Below are positions 51,447 through 60,200 of a DNA stretch of 64,000 nucleotides, one piece after another (the first letter of the stretch is position 1; each line of letters opens with the position of its first letter). The stretch spans positions 10,560 to 74,559 of the forward strand of contig CAKVDZ010000009.1 in assembly GCA_934728585.1 (NCBI GenBank), given 5' to 3'. The notes under the pieces were generated by a model. It made no database searches and had not been told where the DNA came from. It saw only the letters and a program-made list of their open reading frames with translations. The position numbers and the translations under genes were made by a program. This stretch comes from an uncultured Candidatus Melainabacteria bacterium. Its GTDB lineage: Bacteria > Cyanobacteriota > Vampirovibrionia > Gastranaerophilales > Gastranaerophilaceae.

Positions 51447-53004
51447 CCCAACTAATAAAACATCAAAAATAAAAACCTTGTTTAATCAAATGCTAACTAA
51501 AAAAAGCACTGACGAACTTATTTCTGCAAGTAAACACTCAGAGTTAAAAAAGACGTTAAATGCTTTTGACTTGATTATTTTAGGCATTGGTGCGGTTGTC
51601 GGTACAGGTATTTTTACAATTATTGGTATTGCGGCACAAGGTGGCGACGGTGGTGTTGCTGCTGGCCCATCGCTTACAGTGTCAATGGTAATCGCGGCTA
51701 TTGCTTGTATTTTTTCGGCTCTTTGTTATAGCGAATTTGCTTCAATGATTCCAGTTGCAGGTAGTGCATATACCTACACTTACGCAACAATGGGCGAATT
51801 TATGGCTTGGATGGTTGGCTGGATTTTGATGTTAGAGTACTTAATCAGTAATATTACTGTTGCAAGTGCTTGGACTGGTTATTTTATGCAATTTTTGAAA
51901 GGATTTGAACATATTCTCCCAAATTGGTTAGTTAATCCACCAATTTGGTTAATTAATGACTACAGAAGTTCTTTGGCAATTTGTTCAAAACAAGGGCTAA
52001 ATCCACATGATGTTATGCCATATTTATTTGGAGTAATTCCTGTTTCAATAAATGTTCCTGCAATTTTAATTGTGTTGGTTCTAACTTTACTTTTAATTAA
52101 GGGCGTTAAGGAATCGACTAAATTTGCAACAGTTATGGTTTTTGTAAACTTATTCATAATTTTATCTTTCGTTGCTGTTGGTGCGTTTTATGTTAAACCT
52201 GAAAACTGGGTGCCATTTGCGCCTAACGGTTTTGAGGGTGTATTTATGGGTGCATTTATAATTTTCTTTGCATATATTGGCTTTGATGCTATTTCAACAG
52301 CCGCAGAAGAAACAAAAAATCCGCAAAGAGATTTACCTATTGGTATTTTAGGCACATTAATTTTATGTACTACTTTGTATGTTGCAGTAGCTTTGGTTTT
52401 GACTGGTATGGTTAATTATCAAGCTATTGATATTCAAGCTCCGATTGCAGCAGCTATGAGAATGGTTGGTCATGATAAATTTGCTGGATTTATTTCTGTG
52501 GGTGCTTTGGCTGGTTTAACTTCTGTATTGTTGGTTTACCAATTAGGTGCAACAAGAATATTATATGCGATTAGTAGAGATAGATTTATCCCAAAAGGAT
52601 TACGCAGAGTTCACAGACACAATAGAACACCTTATGTATTAACTTGGTTAGCGGCTTTGGTTGTTATTATCGGGTCTTTCTTCTTAGATTTAAAAATTTC
52701 AGCAGAACTTTGTAATTTTGGTACTTTTCTAACCTTTATTATCGTTTGTATGGCAATTATTATTTTAAGAAAAACTGAACCTGACAAACCTAGAGCGTTT
52801 AAAGTTCCATTTGTTCCACTATTTCCTATTTTAGGTATATTGATGAGTGGTGGCTTGATGTTTTATTCTATGGGTTCGTTAAAAACTTCTTCTGCATGGT
52901 TTATTGCGTGGTTAATCTGTGGTGTGTTAATCTATGCTTGCTACGGTTATAAACAAAAACGTATTGAAGAACGCAGAAAAGCTTTTTATAGTAGAAAAAA
53001 GTAA
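51436..53004 (+). CDS. APC-family amino acid permease (CAT-like), copy 2
   Basis: A 522-residue permease with the same layout as copy 1: GIGAVVGTGIFTIIG, YVKPENWVPFAPNG, FIIFFAYIGFDAISTAAEE. It overlaps copy 1 by 11 bases, so both come from one transcript with glyQ. By eye roughly 60% identical to copy 1; this is an old tandem duplication, unlike the recent one at 15.6-17.3 kb. Confidence 0.9.
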   Translation: MDNNPTNKTSKIKTLFNQMLTKKSTDELISASKHSELKKTLNAFDLIILGIGAVVGTGIFTIIGIAAQGGDGGVAAGPSLTVSMVIAAIACIFSALCYSEFASMIPVAGSAYTYTYATMGEFMAWMVGWILMLEYLISNITVASAWTGYFMQFLKGFEHILPNWLVNPPIWLINDYRSSLAICSKQGLNPHDVMPYLFGVIPVSINVPAILIVLVLTLLLIKGVKESTKFATVMVFVNLFIILSFVAVGAFYVKPENWVPFAPNGFEGVFMGAFIIFFAYIGFDAISTAAEETKNPQRDLPIGILGTLILCTTLYVAVALVLTGMVNYQAIDIQAPIAAAMRMVGHDKFAGFISVGALAGLTSVLLVYQLGATRILYAISRDRFIPKGLRRVHRHNRTPYVLTWLAALVVIIGSFFLDLKISAELCNFGTFLTFIIVCMAIIILRKTEPDKPRAFKVPFVPLFPILGILMSGGLMFYSMGSLKTSSAWFIAWLICGVLIYACYGYKQKRIEERRKAFYSRKK

Positions 53005-53366
53005 GTTGTGAGTCAAGTTTATAAAAAAATAGCCTTTTGAATACTGATTTATTAAGGCTCTATAAGCTTATATTCTTATTTTGGATTATTTTATTAAGAA
53101 ATGTAAACTAGTATTTTAACCAAAAGGCAATTTTTTCTGAAATAAAAACTTTATATAAGTACGAGAGATAATTAAGATTACATATCGTACAAAACCACAT
53201 TATAGTTTGCAATACAAGTTATTAAATGTTTAATTAATAGTCTTGTATATGTAGCTTAATTTGTAGTACGAAAAAATAGCTTAAATCTCTGTCTGCTAGC
53301 TTAATAAGCAAGTAGAAAATATAAATTAACACGTATTATTATTAAAATTTAAGGAGAAATAACGAC
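53005..53366 (+). promoter_or_regulatory. 362-base gene-free interval: promoter and long structured leader
   Basis: Holds a long-range inverted repeat GCCTTTTG (53032-53039) / CAAAAGGC (53121-53128); the GGCAATT-class promoter (GGCAATT 53126-53132, 15 bases, ACTTTATATAAGTACGAGA 53148-53166); and a ~200-base leader with paired segments and TAGCTTAA repeats. The right arm of the long repeat overlaps the GGCAATT box, so folding or a protein there could gate the promoter. No coding frame seen. Confidence 0.5.
53185..53304 (+). ncRNA. Structured 5' leader of the 84-aa gene
   Basis: TCGTAC (53185-53190) pairs with GTACGA (53266-53271), and inside it ATACAAG (53212-53218) with CTTGTAT (53242-53248). 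TAGCTTAA occurs three times (53252, 53277, 53297) and the last can pair with part of the second through TAAGC. Likely a cis-acting RNA; class unknown. Confidence 0.45.
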
Positions 53367-53621
53367 ATGGCTATCGGCGCAAGAGATTATATCGATCAAT
53401 TATTGGTAAAAAAATACGCTCAAGAAAAAGTTGATAACCACGAAAATACAACGTCAATGGTAAATCCAGAGAAGATGATGTCAGCGATGAATGATTATGC
53501 ATCAATGAGTAGAAACATGTTTGTACTAAGTCAAAAACTTAATACCGCTTGTTCGAGAGTGAATGCCCGCTCTGCAAGATACGTAACTTCACCAAGCACA
53601 CTTCAAAAATTGGCAGCGTAA
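53367..53621 (+). CDS. Small 84-residue helical protein
   Basis: Starts MAIGARDYIDQLLVKKYAQE, with AAGGAG 9-10 bases upstream. It is Met/Ser/Asn-rich and helical (MMSAMNDYASMSRNMFVLSQ), with a basic C-terminus and one Cys. No signal peptide or membrane segment. Its ~200-base leader and own promoter and terminator are a large regulatory investment for so small a protein. The size and Met/Asn-rich helices recall needle or WXG-like secreted subunits, but that is only a shape resemblance. Confidence 0.7.
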   Translation: MAIGARDYIDQLLVKKYAQEKVDNHENTTSMVNPEKMMSAMNDYASMSRNMFVLSQKLNTACSRVNARSARYVTSPSTLQKLAA

Positions 53622-53689
53622 TTCTTTAGTGAAGGTAAGTAAGTTTAGTGTTTTAGGGAAATAAGTAGTAAATTTTATGTGTGTAAATT

Positions 53690-53718
53690 AAAAGACCTGT
53701 TAAAAGGTCTTTTTTTTT
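53690..53718 (+). terminator. Terminator after the 84-aa gene
   Basis: AAAAGACC, short loop, GGTCTTTT, extended by a run of T on the plus strand. Confidence 0.85.
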
Positions 53719-53747
53719 GCTTATTATTTTTAAAATAATTAACTAAT

Positions 53748-54164
53748 CTATACTTTAATTGTAAAATTGTTTACCTTTGAACTTTGATTTAATCTAGCGT
53801 AGGCGGTTATTGCTTTTGAAAAGTTTAAGTTCATTTGAGCTTGATAGTAACCGCTCATTCCAACACTTTCATAATCTTTCTGTGTTAAATTTGATAAATC
53901 ATTATTAGGTGTTTGTAATTTTTCAGTAATTTGTTGCGCAGTTTGTTCTGTGTAATAGCGAAGTTTTTCGCTGATTGTAATTTCACCATCGCTATTATAA
54001 TCCATTTCTTCGTTATAATCTGGTGAATTTTTTGTTATAGTGCCGTTTTTTTGCGCATCTTTAATCATCTCTTGCGCTGTTGTTTTAACAAGAGAAGTTG
54101 TAGATTTTATTTGTAATAAATTATTTACTGCAGAATTAAAATCTGGTGATGACGACATATCCAT
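53748..54164 (-). CDS. Protein with a single EF-hand-type calcium loop
   Basis: A 138-residue protein starting MDMSSSPDFN. Residues ~55-70 contain DYNSDGEITISEKL, a good EF-hand/dockerin-like calcium loop (D-x-N-x-D-G-x-I-x-x-x-E). The rest is helical and rich in Gln/Asn/Thr. No signal peptide. Upstream codons GTG 54170 and downstream ATG 54158 are alternative starts; ATG 54164 lies six bases after TAAAAT, so I chose it. Possibly a secreted or surface calcium-responsive protein; unknown family. Confidence 0.68.
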   Translation of the reverse strand: MDMSSSPDFNSAVNNLLQIKSTTSLVKTTAQEMIKDAQKNGTITKNSPDYNEEMDYNSDGEITISEKLRYYTEQTAQQITEKLQTPNNDLSNLTQKDYESVGMSGYYQAQMNLNFSKAITAYARLNQSSKVNNFTIKV

Positions 54165-54170
54165 ATACAC

Positions 54171-54176
54171 ATTTTA
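54171..54176 (-). promoter_or_regulatory. -10 box of the EF-hand gene, predicted leaderless
   Basis: TAAAAT six bases before ATG 54164; a weak -35 (TAGAAA) stands 17 bases further upstream. No Shine-Dalgarno. Confidence 0.4.
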
Positions 54177-54253
54177 ACACATTTTCATAACTTTTCTATC
54201 CTTTGAACTAAAATTCTAAATATTATTTTACAAAAAATTCATATATATAGTTG

Positions 54254-54301
54254 ATGGTCTAGACCATGCTTATTCACCTTTTGGACGATGAATAAGGCAT
54301 G
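54254..54301. promoter_or_regulatory. Perfect palindrome plus bulged hairpin between divergent genes
   Basis: ATGGTCTAGACCAT (54254-54267) is a perfect 14-base palindrome. It runs into CATGCTTATTCA (54265-54276), which pairs with TGAATAAGGCATG (54289-54301) with one bulged G. The block precedes the 54-aa/CHASE2-GGDEF operon and looks like a regulator site or RNA switch. Confidence 0.55.
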
Positions 54302-54338
54302 CCAATTTGATTTAATGTATATGTAAGAGAGAGGGAAA

Positions 54339-54503
54339 ATGAATATACACGAAGAATGTTTAATTAATTATCTGCAAAAACCTGATGAGTTATCACATAC
54401 TACTGATGTTTTAAAATTAAATAATGCTTTATTAGCAAAAAAGATGAAAAATAAATTATTCCTTGCAAAAAATGCTATTGTCAATTATACTGATAAAAAA
54501 TAA
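54339..54503 (+). CDS. 54-residue protein in operon with CHASE2-GGDEF
   Basis: ATG 54339 follows GAGAGGG at good distance. The product begins MNIHEECLINYLQKPDELSH, is helical and Lys-rich at the C-terminus, and has no signal peptide or membrane helix. It ends 21 bases before the diguanylate cyclase gene, which has no promoter of its own in that gap, so both are co-transcribed. One cysteine, one histidine pair. Could be a small adaptor or regulator of the cyclase; no family recognised. Confidence 0.65.
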   Translation: MNIHEECLINYLQKPDELSHTTDVLKLNNALLAKKMKNKLFLAKNAIVNYTDKK

Positions 54504-54524
54504 AAGTATAATTGATGAGGAAAT

Positions 54525-56384
54525 ATGTTTAAAAAATTTATCAACAAGGTTAATCCGTTACACGCGTTGTTAGCTGTTTTGGCATTTGTTATTGTTATTA
54601 CAATTATTGTTTTAATCGCAAGAACTATTAATTTCAGCGATTTTATTACAAAAACTGAAAACAAAACTTTTGACTCAAGGCAAGTTATGTTGGTTAATAA
54701 CAAGATTAAAAAGCCAAGCAAGGATATTGTTTTAGTTACTATTGATGATGCTAGTTTTGAGTATCTAACTAACAAATATGGCGAATGGCCTTTGCCAAGA
54801 ACTGTTTATGCTGATTTAATTAACTTTATTGAACAACAAAATCCAACATCTATTTCTTTTGATTTGATGTTTGTTTCTTCATTAAAAAGTAATACTGGTG
54901 CTGATGATAAATTAGCATCTACGATGAATAAGTATGATAATATTTTAACTGGTATGAATTTTGACGATATGGCATACGAAGTTCGTCAACCAGCTAATTT
55001 GCCAGCAAGATTACAATTGACTGTTGATAATAAATCAAAAGTAGATTTTCAAAATTTAACTTTCACAAATTGCAGACCTATTTTATCTCAAATTATTAAT
55101 AGCAATACAAAAATTGGTATTTTAAATATTGTACGTTCTTCTGACGGTATTGTTAGAGAATTTCCAGCTGTTGTTAAATATCAAAACGGATTTTATCCAA
55201 ATTTAGCATTCTTAACAGCTTTAAACTATCAATCAAAATTAGATAAAAAACCTTATAATGCAATTACAATTGACAAAAACTCAAATGTTTTAGTAAGCAA
55301 TAAAAAGTTACCAATGAACTCTGACGGCGGTTTGATTTTAAATTGGTATGGTCACTCTGGTGAAACTTATGAACATGTTCCATTGTACAAGCTTGTAATG
55401 CTTATGAATGGTGAAAATATTAAAGAAAAATATGATTTTAATAATAAAATTGTATTTGTTGGTACAACAGCAACAAGCTTAGCTGATGTTAAGAGTATTC
55501 CTATTACTGGCGCAGGTGAAACTTATCCAGGAGTAGAAATTTATGCGACATTTGTAAATAACTTTATAGATAACAATTTTATTAAAAAAGCTACTCCAGC
55601 GACAAACGTTGTTTGGACTGTTATTTTAGCATTAATTGTTGGTACAGTTGTTCTTAGAACAAATTCAACAGCTATTGCAGTATCAACAGCTTTAGTCACA
55701 GCGATAGGTTATTCATTATTAACTTACTTTGTAATGATGTTTGGTAATTTGTGGTTGGATATTGTTGTTCCAGTTATAACTATTATTGCGATATTTGTTA
55801 TTGCTTATATTGTTAAATATGTTATTAAGTCACGTGACTTTGAACATCAATATAAACTCGCAACTACAGATGGTTTGACTGAATTATATAACCACAGATA
55901 TTTCCAAGACCAAATGAGAATGCAAATTGCGAACAGTCAACGTTATAATACAGAATTCTCAATGATTATTGTTGATATTGATCACTTTAAATCATTTAAT
56001 GATACTTACGGTCATCAGGCTGGTGATGCAGTATTGAAACAAGTTGCTCAAACCTTGAAAAATAACTCTCGTGCAACTGATATTGTTTGCCGATATGGTG
56101 GAGAAGAAATGAGCATAATTCTTACAAATACAGATAAAGAAGAAGCTATGAAAAAAGCACAAAGAGTTTGCTCTGCTGTAGCCGAAAGAATATTTAAGTT
56201 AAGTGCAACTCAAACAGTACATGTTACAATAAGTGTTGGTGTTTCAACTTTCCCTCAAGACGGTGAAACTCCGCAACAAATTATTGAAATCGCTGACCAA
56301 GGTTTATATTATGCAAAAGAACACGGTAGAAACCAAGTTGGTTTGGCTGAATATAACGAAAATCCACCTAAAAAAGATGAATAA
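54525..56384 (+). CDS. CHASE2-domain membrane diguanylate cyclase
   Basis: A 619-residue receptor. Helix at ~13-35; extracytoplasmic CHASE2 domain (~45-365; DIVLVTIDDASFEYL, WPLPRTVYADLI, IVFVGTTATSLADV, YPGVEIYATFVNNF); then three helices (~362-440) and a GGDEF domain. The latter has DGLTELYNHRYFQDQ, DIDHFKSFND and active site RYGGEEM: Met replaces the usual Phe, a substitution outside the catalytic Glu pair. The I-site RATD lies five residues before GGEEM. Probably an envelope-signal-controlled c-di-GMP synthase. GAGGAAAT precedes the ATG. Confidence 0.92.
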   Translation: MFKKFINKVNPLHALLAVLAFVIVITIIVLIARTINFSDFITKTENKTFDSRQVMLVNNKIKKPSKDIVLVTIDDASFEYLTNKYGEWPLPRTVYADLINFIEQQNPTSISFDLMFVSSLKSNTGADDKLASTMNKYDNILTGMNFDDMAYEVRQPANLPARLQLTVDNKSKVDFQNLTFTNCRPILSQIINSNTKIGILNIVRSSDGIVREFPAVVKYQNGFYPNLAFLTALNYQSKLDKKPYNAITIDKNSNVLVSNKKLPMNSDGGLILNWYGHSGETYEHVPLYKLVMLMNGENIKEKYDFNNKIVFVGTTATSLADVKSIPITGAGETYPGVEIYATFVNNFIDNNFIKKATPATNVVWTVILALIVGTVVLRTNSTAIAVSTALVTAIGYSLLTYFVMMFGNLWLDIVVPVITIIAIFVIAYIVKYVIKSRDFEHQYKLATTDGLTELYNHRYFQDQMRMQIANSQRYNTEFSMIIVDIDHFKSFNDTYGHQAGDAVLKQVAQTLKNNSRATDIVCRYGGEEMSIILTNTDKEEAMKKAQRVCSAVAERIFKLSATQTVHVTISVGVSTFPQDGETPQQIIEIADQGLYYAKEHGRNQVGLAEYNENPPKKDE

Positions 56385-56404
56385 TTAAATATTTAAAATA
56401 TAGC

Positions 56405-56440
56405 AAAAAAAAGAACTGTTTTTAATAACAGTTCTTTTTT
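56405..56440. terminator. Bidirectional terminator overlapping the end of dgt
   Basis: AAAAAAGAACTGTT and AACAGTTCTTTTTT with a TTTAAT loop. T-runs on both strands. The last codons and stop of dgt lie inside the right arm and loop. Confidence 0.88.
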
Positions 56441-57444
56441 ATTAGTCTAAAAATTGCTTCGTCTTTGTTTACTGCTTGAATTGGATTTGGAATGAATAGT
56501 TCTTTGAATTTTTCGATTGCATATTGATCTGTCATTCCTGAAATATAATCAACAACGATTTGTTCAATTTTTTCAGGTTCAATTTGGTTTTGCAAAAATT
56601 CAGTGTAATATTTGTATAATTCGCAAACAATTCTTGCTGTTTTCTTTTCTTCTAGCTTTGCTGGTGAATCTGTGTAGACATTTTGGAACATCCAATCTCT
56701 CAAAATAGTTGTGTAGTGCCAACATTCGTCGCTCATTGAGATTTTTGGTGAATCTATAGAATTTGAGATAATGTCATTAATCATTTTACTTAGACGTTGT
56801 TTTTGGTCTGATGTAAAGTATTCTTGGCATTCTTTTGGCAAGTCTTCTTCTGAAATTATACCTGCACGGATTGAATCATCAATGTCGTGGTTGATGTATG
56901 CAATTTTGTCTGCAAGTTGTACAACTTGTGCTTCGCAGGTTTTAGGAGTTAAACCCCAAGAGTGGGTATAAATTCCATCAATTGTTTCTTTGCATAGATT
57001 TAAGTCTTCTAATGTTTCAACTACACGAACGCTTTGTTCATTATGCCTGAACCCATTTTTAACTAAATGATTAAGAACACCCTCGCCACAATGTCCGAAA
57101 GGAGTATGACCTAAATCGTGACCTAGTGCGATTGCTTCTGTTAAATCTTCATTTAATGCTAATGCACGTGAAATTGTTCTCGCGATTTGTGAAACTTCAA
57201 GTGTGTGTGTTAAACGAGTTCTAAAATGGTCGTCAAATGGCGATAAAAAGACTTGTGTCTTGTGCTTTAGTCGTCTGAATGATTTTGAGTGAATAATTCT
57301 ATCTCTATCACGTTGAAATTCTGTTCTAATGTTGCATTCTACGCCTACTGGCTTTTTTCTGCCTTGCGTAAATTTGCTTTTTGTCGCAAATTCGCTTAAA
57401 TTTTGTAATTCTAATTCTTCTAATCGTTCTCTTATTGTACCCAT
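56422..57444 (-). CDS. dgt: dGTP triphosphohydrolase-like HD phosphohydrolase
   Basis: A 340-residue enzyme of the shorter Dgt class that hydrolyses dNTPs to nucleoside and triphosphate. The N-terminal basic stretch RTEFQRDRDRIIHSKSFRRL, RLTHTLEVSQIARTI and the HD motif LGHDLGHTPFGHCGE are intact; a further metal/His site is FRHNEQSVR. ATG 57444 lies six bases after TAATAT (57451-57456) and has no Shine-Dalgarno, another probable leaderless start. Confidence 0.92.
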   Translation of the reverse strand: MGTIRERLEELELQNLSEFATKSKFTQGRKKPVGVECNIRTEFQRDRDRIIHSKSFRRLKHKTQVFLSPFDDHFRTRLTHTLEVSQIARTISRALALNEDLTEAIALGHDLGHTPFGHCGEGVLNHLVKNGFRHNEQSVRVVETLEDLNLCKETIDGIYTHSWGLTPKTCEAQVVQLADKIAYINHDIDDSIRAGIISEEDLPKECQEYFTSDQKQRLSKMINDIISNSIDSPKISMSDECWHYTTILRDWMFQNVYTDSPAKLEEKKTARIVCELYKYYTEFLQNQIEPEKIEQIVVDYISGMTDQYAIEKFKELFIPNPIQAVNKDEAIFRLIKKNCY

Positions 57445-57518
57445 ATTTTTATATTATCTTATTTTAGTTATTTATGCTATAATTAGTTGGTTAAAACCAT
57501 GCAAATAAAGGATATTAT

Positions 57519-58754
57519 ATGAAACAGTTTTTTAATGAATTTACTGCTAATATTGATACTTACATAATGTTTAAAATAAAAGAAAAAACAGCGCAACTGA
57601 AAGAGGAATTAACCCAAAAGGGTAGAACTCCAATTTCTTTGGCTATGGGTGCTCCAACTTCGATGCCTCCTAAATATCTTTTAGATGTGATGAAAGAAGC
57701 TTTGGACGATAAATATGCGCATACTTATTCAAACCCAAAAGGTGAAAAATATTTTTTGGAAGCAGTTCAAACGAGAATGAAAAATCGTTTTGGGGTTAGT
57801 CTTAAGACTACAGAAATTTGTTCTTTAATTGGCTCAAAAGAGGGGATTGCTAATTTGTTGAGAGGTATTATTTCTCCAAAATTAGATGATAATGAAAAAG
57901 ATATTATTCTTATTCCTGATCCATCTTACGCTTCTTACAAAGAAATGGTTAAAGTTTCTGGTGGAAAAACTTATTCTATTCCGTTGACTTTTGAAAATAA
58001 TTACACTCCAAATCTAGAAGAAGTATATGCAAATTTAGAAAAGGACGGTTTTAGAAAAGATAAAGTCAAAGCTTTAATTATAAACTATCCAAATAACCCA
58101 CTAGGTGCTTGTTGTACAAAGGATTATTTGAAATCTGTAGTCGATTTTTGTAAAAAATACGAAATCCTTTTGATTTCAGATGCGGCTTATGCTGATATGT
58201 ACTTTGAAGATGCAAATAAGCCATCAAGTATTTTTGAAATAGATGGTGCAAAGGATATTGCAGTTGAATTTCACAGTTTTTCAAAACCTTATTCAATGAC
58301 AGGCTGGCGTATTGGCTGGATTTGCGGCAATGAACAAGTTGTTTCTCAATTTGCAAAACTTAAATCAACAATTGATTCTGGTATCTTCAAATGTATTCAA
58401 ATGGCAGCTTCAAATGTTTTAAACTCTAAAGAGGGCGATGATTATATTGTTTGGACAAATAGTGAAATTAAAAAGAAATCAGAATATTTTGTAAAAGCTT
58501 TTAAAGAAGAATTAGGCTGGGAATTTGACAACGTTCCTTGTGCTACTTTTTATCAATGGATAAAAGTTCCAGCTCGCTATAAAAATGCAGAAGAATTTTG
58601 TGACGAATTATTGACAAAATCAGGTGTTGTAATGGTTCCTGGAACAGCATTTGGTAAATATGGTGAGGGTCACGTAAGAGTTTCTATTGTTTGTTCAATA
58701 GAAGAACTTCAAGAGGTTGTAAGACGTATGAAAGAAGACGGATTTACATACTAA
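57519..58754 (+). CDS. PLP aminotransferase class I/II (aspartate or LL-diaminopimelate type)
   Basis: A 411-residue fold-type I aminotransferase. The PLP lysine is in SFSKPYSMTGWRIGW; INYPNNPLGA and ISDAAYADMYF supply the Asn and Asp/Tyr that hold PLP; the C-terminal Arg is in HVRVSIV. The closest feel is AspC/DapL, so it could serve lysine/peptidoglycan synthesis; the exact substrate is not determinable. AAGGA lies before the ATG and a TATAAT at ~57477-57482. TAATG overlap with the next gene. Confidence 0.85.
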   Translation: MKQFFNEFTANIDTYIMFKIKEKTAQLKEELTQKGRTPISLAMGAPTSMPPKYLLDVMKEALDDKYAHTYSNPKGEKYFLEAVQTRMKNRFGVSLKTTEICSLIGSKEGIANLLRGIISPKLDDNEKDIILIPDPSYASYKEMVKVSGGKTYSIPLTFENNYTPNLEEVYANLEKDGFRKDKVKALIINYPNNPLGACCTKDYLKSVVDFCKKYEILLISDAAYADMYFEDANKPSSIFEIDGAKDIAVEFHSFSKPYSMTGWRIGWICGNEQVVSQFAKLKSTIDSGIFKCIQMAASNVLNSKEGDDYIVWTNSEIKKKSEYFVKAFKEELGWEFDNVPCATFYQWIKVPARYKNAEEFCDELLTKSGVVMVPGTAFGKYGEGHVRVSIVCSIEELQEVVRRMKEDGFTY

Positions 58755-60130
58755 TGAAAATTAATGACGAATTTACAGTAAAAATTGAAAAAATCTCTAA
58801 CTTAGGACTAGGAATTGCGCGAATTGATGGGCAGATTGTTTTTGTAGAAAATGCTTGTCCTGAAGATGAACTGAAAATCAAAATTACAAAAGTAAGTAAA
58901 AATTATGCAAATGCCGAAATTGTTGAAATAATCAATCCATCAGTTCACAGAGTGACTCCTTTTTGCCCAATGCAAAAGGTGTGTGGAGCTTGTCAATTGC
59001 AGTTTATAGATTACGATTACCAACTGCAAATAAAAACAGGAATTGTTAAAGACGCACTTCGCTCTATTTCAGGATTAGAAGTTGATATACCATTAACAAT
59101 TCCAAGTCCTTTGAAAAAGGAATATCGTTGCAAGGTTCAATACCCAATTGGTCAAACAAAGGTTTCAAAAAAGATTTTGGCTGGTTACTACAAACAAAAA
59201 TCACACGAAATTGTTAATATAAAATATTGCCCAATTCAGCCAGAAATTTGTGATAAGATTATTGACTTTATTCGTGAAAAAGCTTTTGAATTAGGCGTAA
59301 GTGGTTATAACGAGAAAAAACATGTCGGAGATTTGCGCCATGTCGTAATAAGACATTCAGTTGCGACCAATAAAAATCTTGTTATTTTAGTAGTGAATGC
59401 AAAAAAATCTTTTGCAAAAATTGAAAAATTTGCAAATGAAATTTATTCTGCATTTAAAGAAGTTTCAGGGGTTTGCTTGAATTTTAATCCTAATAAATCG
59501 AACCTAATTTTGACGGATAAAACAGAAATAGTTGTTGGCAAAAACTTTGTAAAAGAAAGAATTTTAGATAAAACTTTCAAAATTGGTGCAAATTCATTTT
59601 TCCAAGTAAATCCAAAGAGTGCTGAAAATATTTTTGCGTATGTTAAAGAATACATCGAAAATAACTTTGAAAATCCTACAGTATTTGACGCATACGCAGG
59701 AATTACAACTTTTGGAATTACAGTAAGTGGTATTTGTAAAAAAGTTGTTAGCGTGGAAGAATGCAAAGAAGCAGTTCAATTAGCAGATGAAATTATCAAA
59801 AATAACGAAATAATTAACGTTGAATTGCACAATATGGACGCAGAAAAGTTTTTTGAAAAAGAGTTGAATACTAAAAATAGAAAATTCAATGTTACAATAA
59901 TTGACCCACCAAGAAAAGGTTCGACAGAAAAAACTTTAGAAAATATTTTAAAACTTACTTCTGATAAAATAATTTACGTAAGTTGTAATCCAGCAACCTT
60001 GGCTAGAGATTTGAAATATCTTATTTCAAAAGGGGCTAAAGTCGATAATATACAGCCTTTTGATATGTTTTGCCATACATATCATGTCGAAACAGTTGCA
60101 ATAATAGATGTAAAAGAAGTTAACAAATAA
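58754..60130 (+). CDS. RNA 5-methyluridine methyltransferase (RlmD/RlmCD/TrmA family)
   Basis: A 458-residue enzyme making m5U in 23S rRNA or tRNA. It has an N-terminal TRAM domain (residues 1-60), the Fe-S cysteine motif CPMQKVCGACQLQ, the SAM motif FDAYAGITTFGI, catalytic YVSCNPATLARDL and motif IDPPRKG. The frame is open to 58691, but ATG 58754 overlaps the aminotransferase stop and starts as the family does (MKINDEFTVKIEKI). Target uridine cannot be decided. Confidence 0.92.
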   Translation: MKINDEFTVKIEKISNLGLGIARIDGQIVFVENACPEDELKIKITKVSKNYANAEIVEIINPSVHRVTPFCPMQKVCGACQLQFIDYDYQLQIKTGIVKDALRSISGLEVDIPLTIPSPLKKEYRCKVQYPIGQTKVSKKILAGYYKQKSHEIVNIKYCPIQPEICDKIIDFIREKAFELGVSGYNEKKHVGDLRHVVIRHSVATNKNLVILVVNAKKSFAKIEKFANEIYSAFKEVSGVCLNFNPNKSNLILTDKTEIVVGKNFVKERILDKTFKIGANSFFQVNPKSAENIFAYVKEYIENNFENPTVFDAYAGITTFGITVSGICKKVVSVEECKEAVQLADEIIKNNEIINVELHNMDAEKFFEKELNTKNRKFNVTIIDPPRKGSTEKTLENILKLTSDKIIYVSCNPATLARDLKYLISKGAKVDNIQPFDMFCHTYHVETVAIIDVKEVNK

Positions 60131-60200
60131 AAATTTTACTCGACTTTTTTTCATGTTTTTATTACGATAAATACACAAAGAGAACATAAAGGAGAAAACA

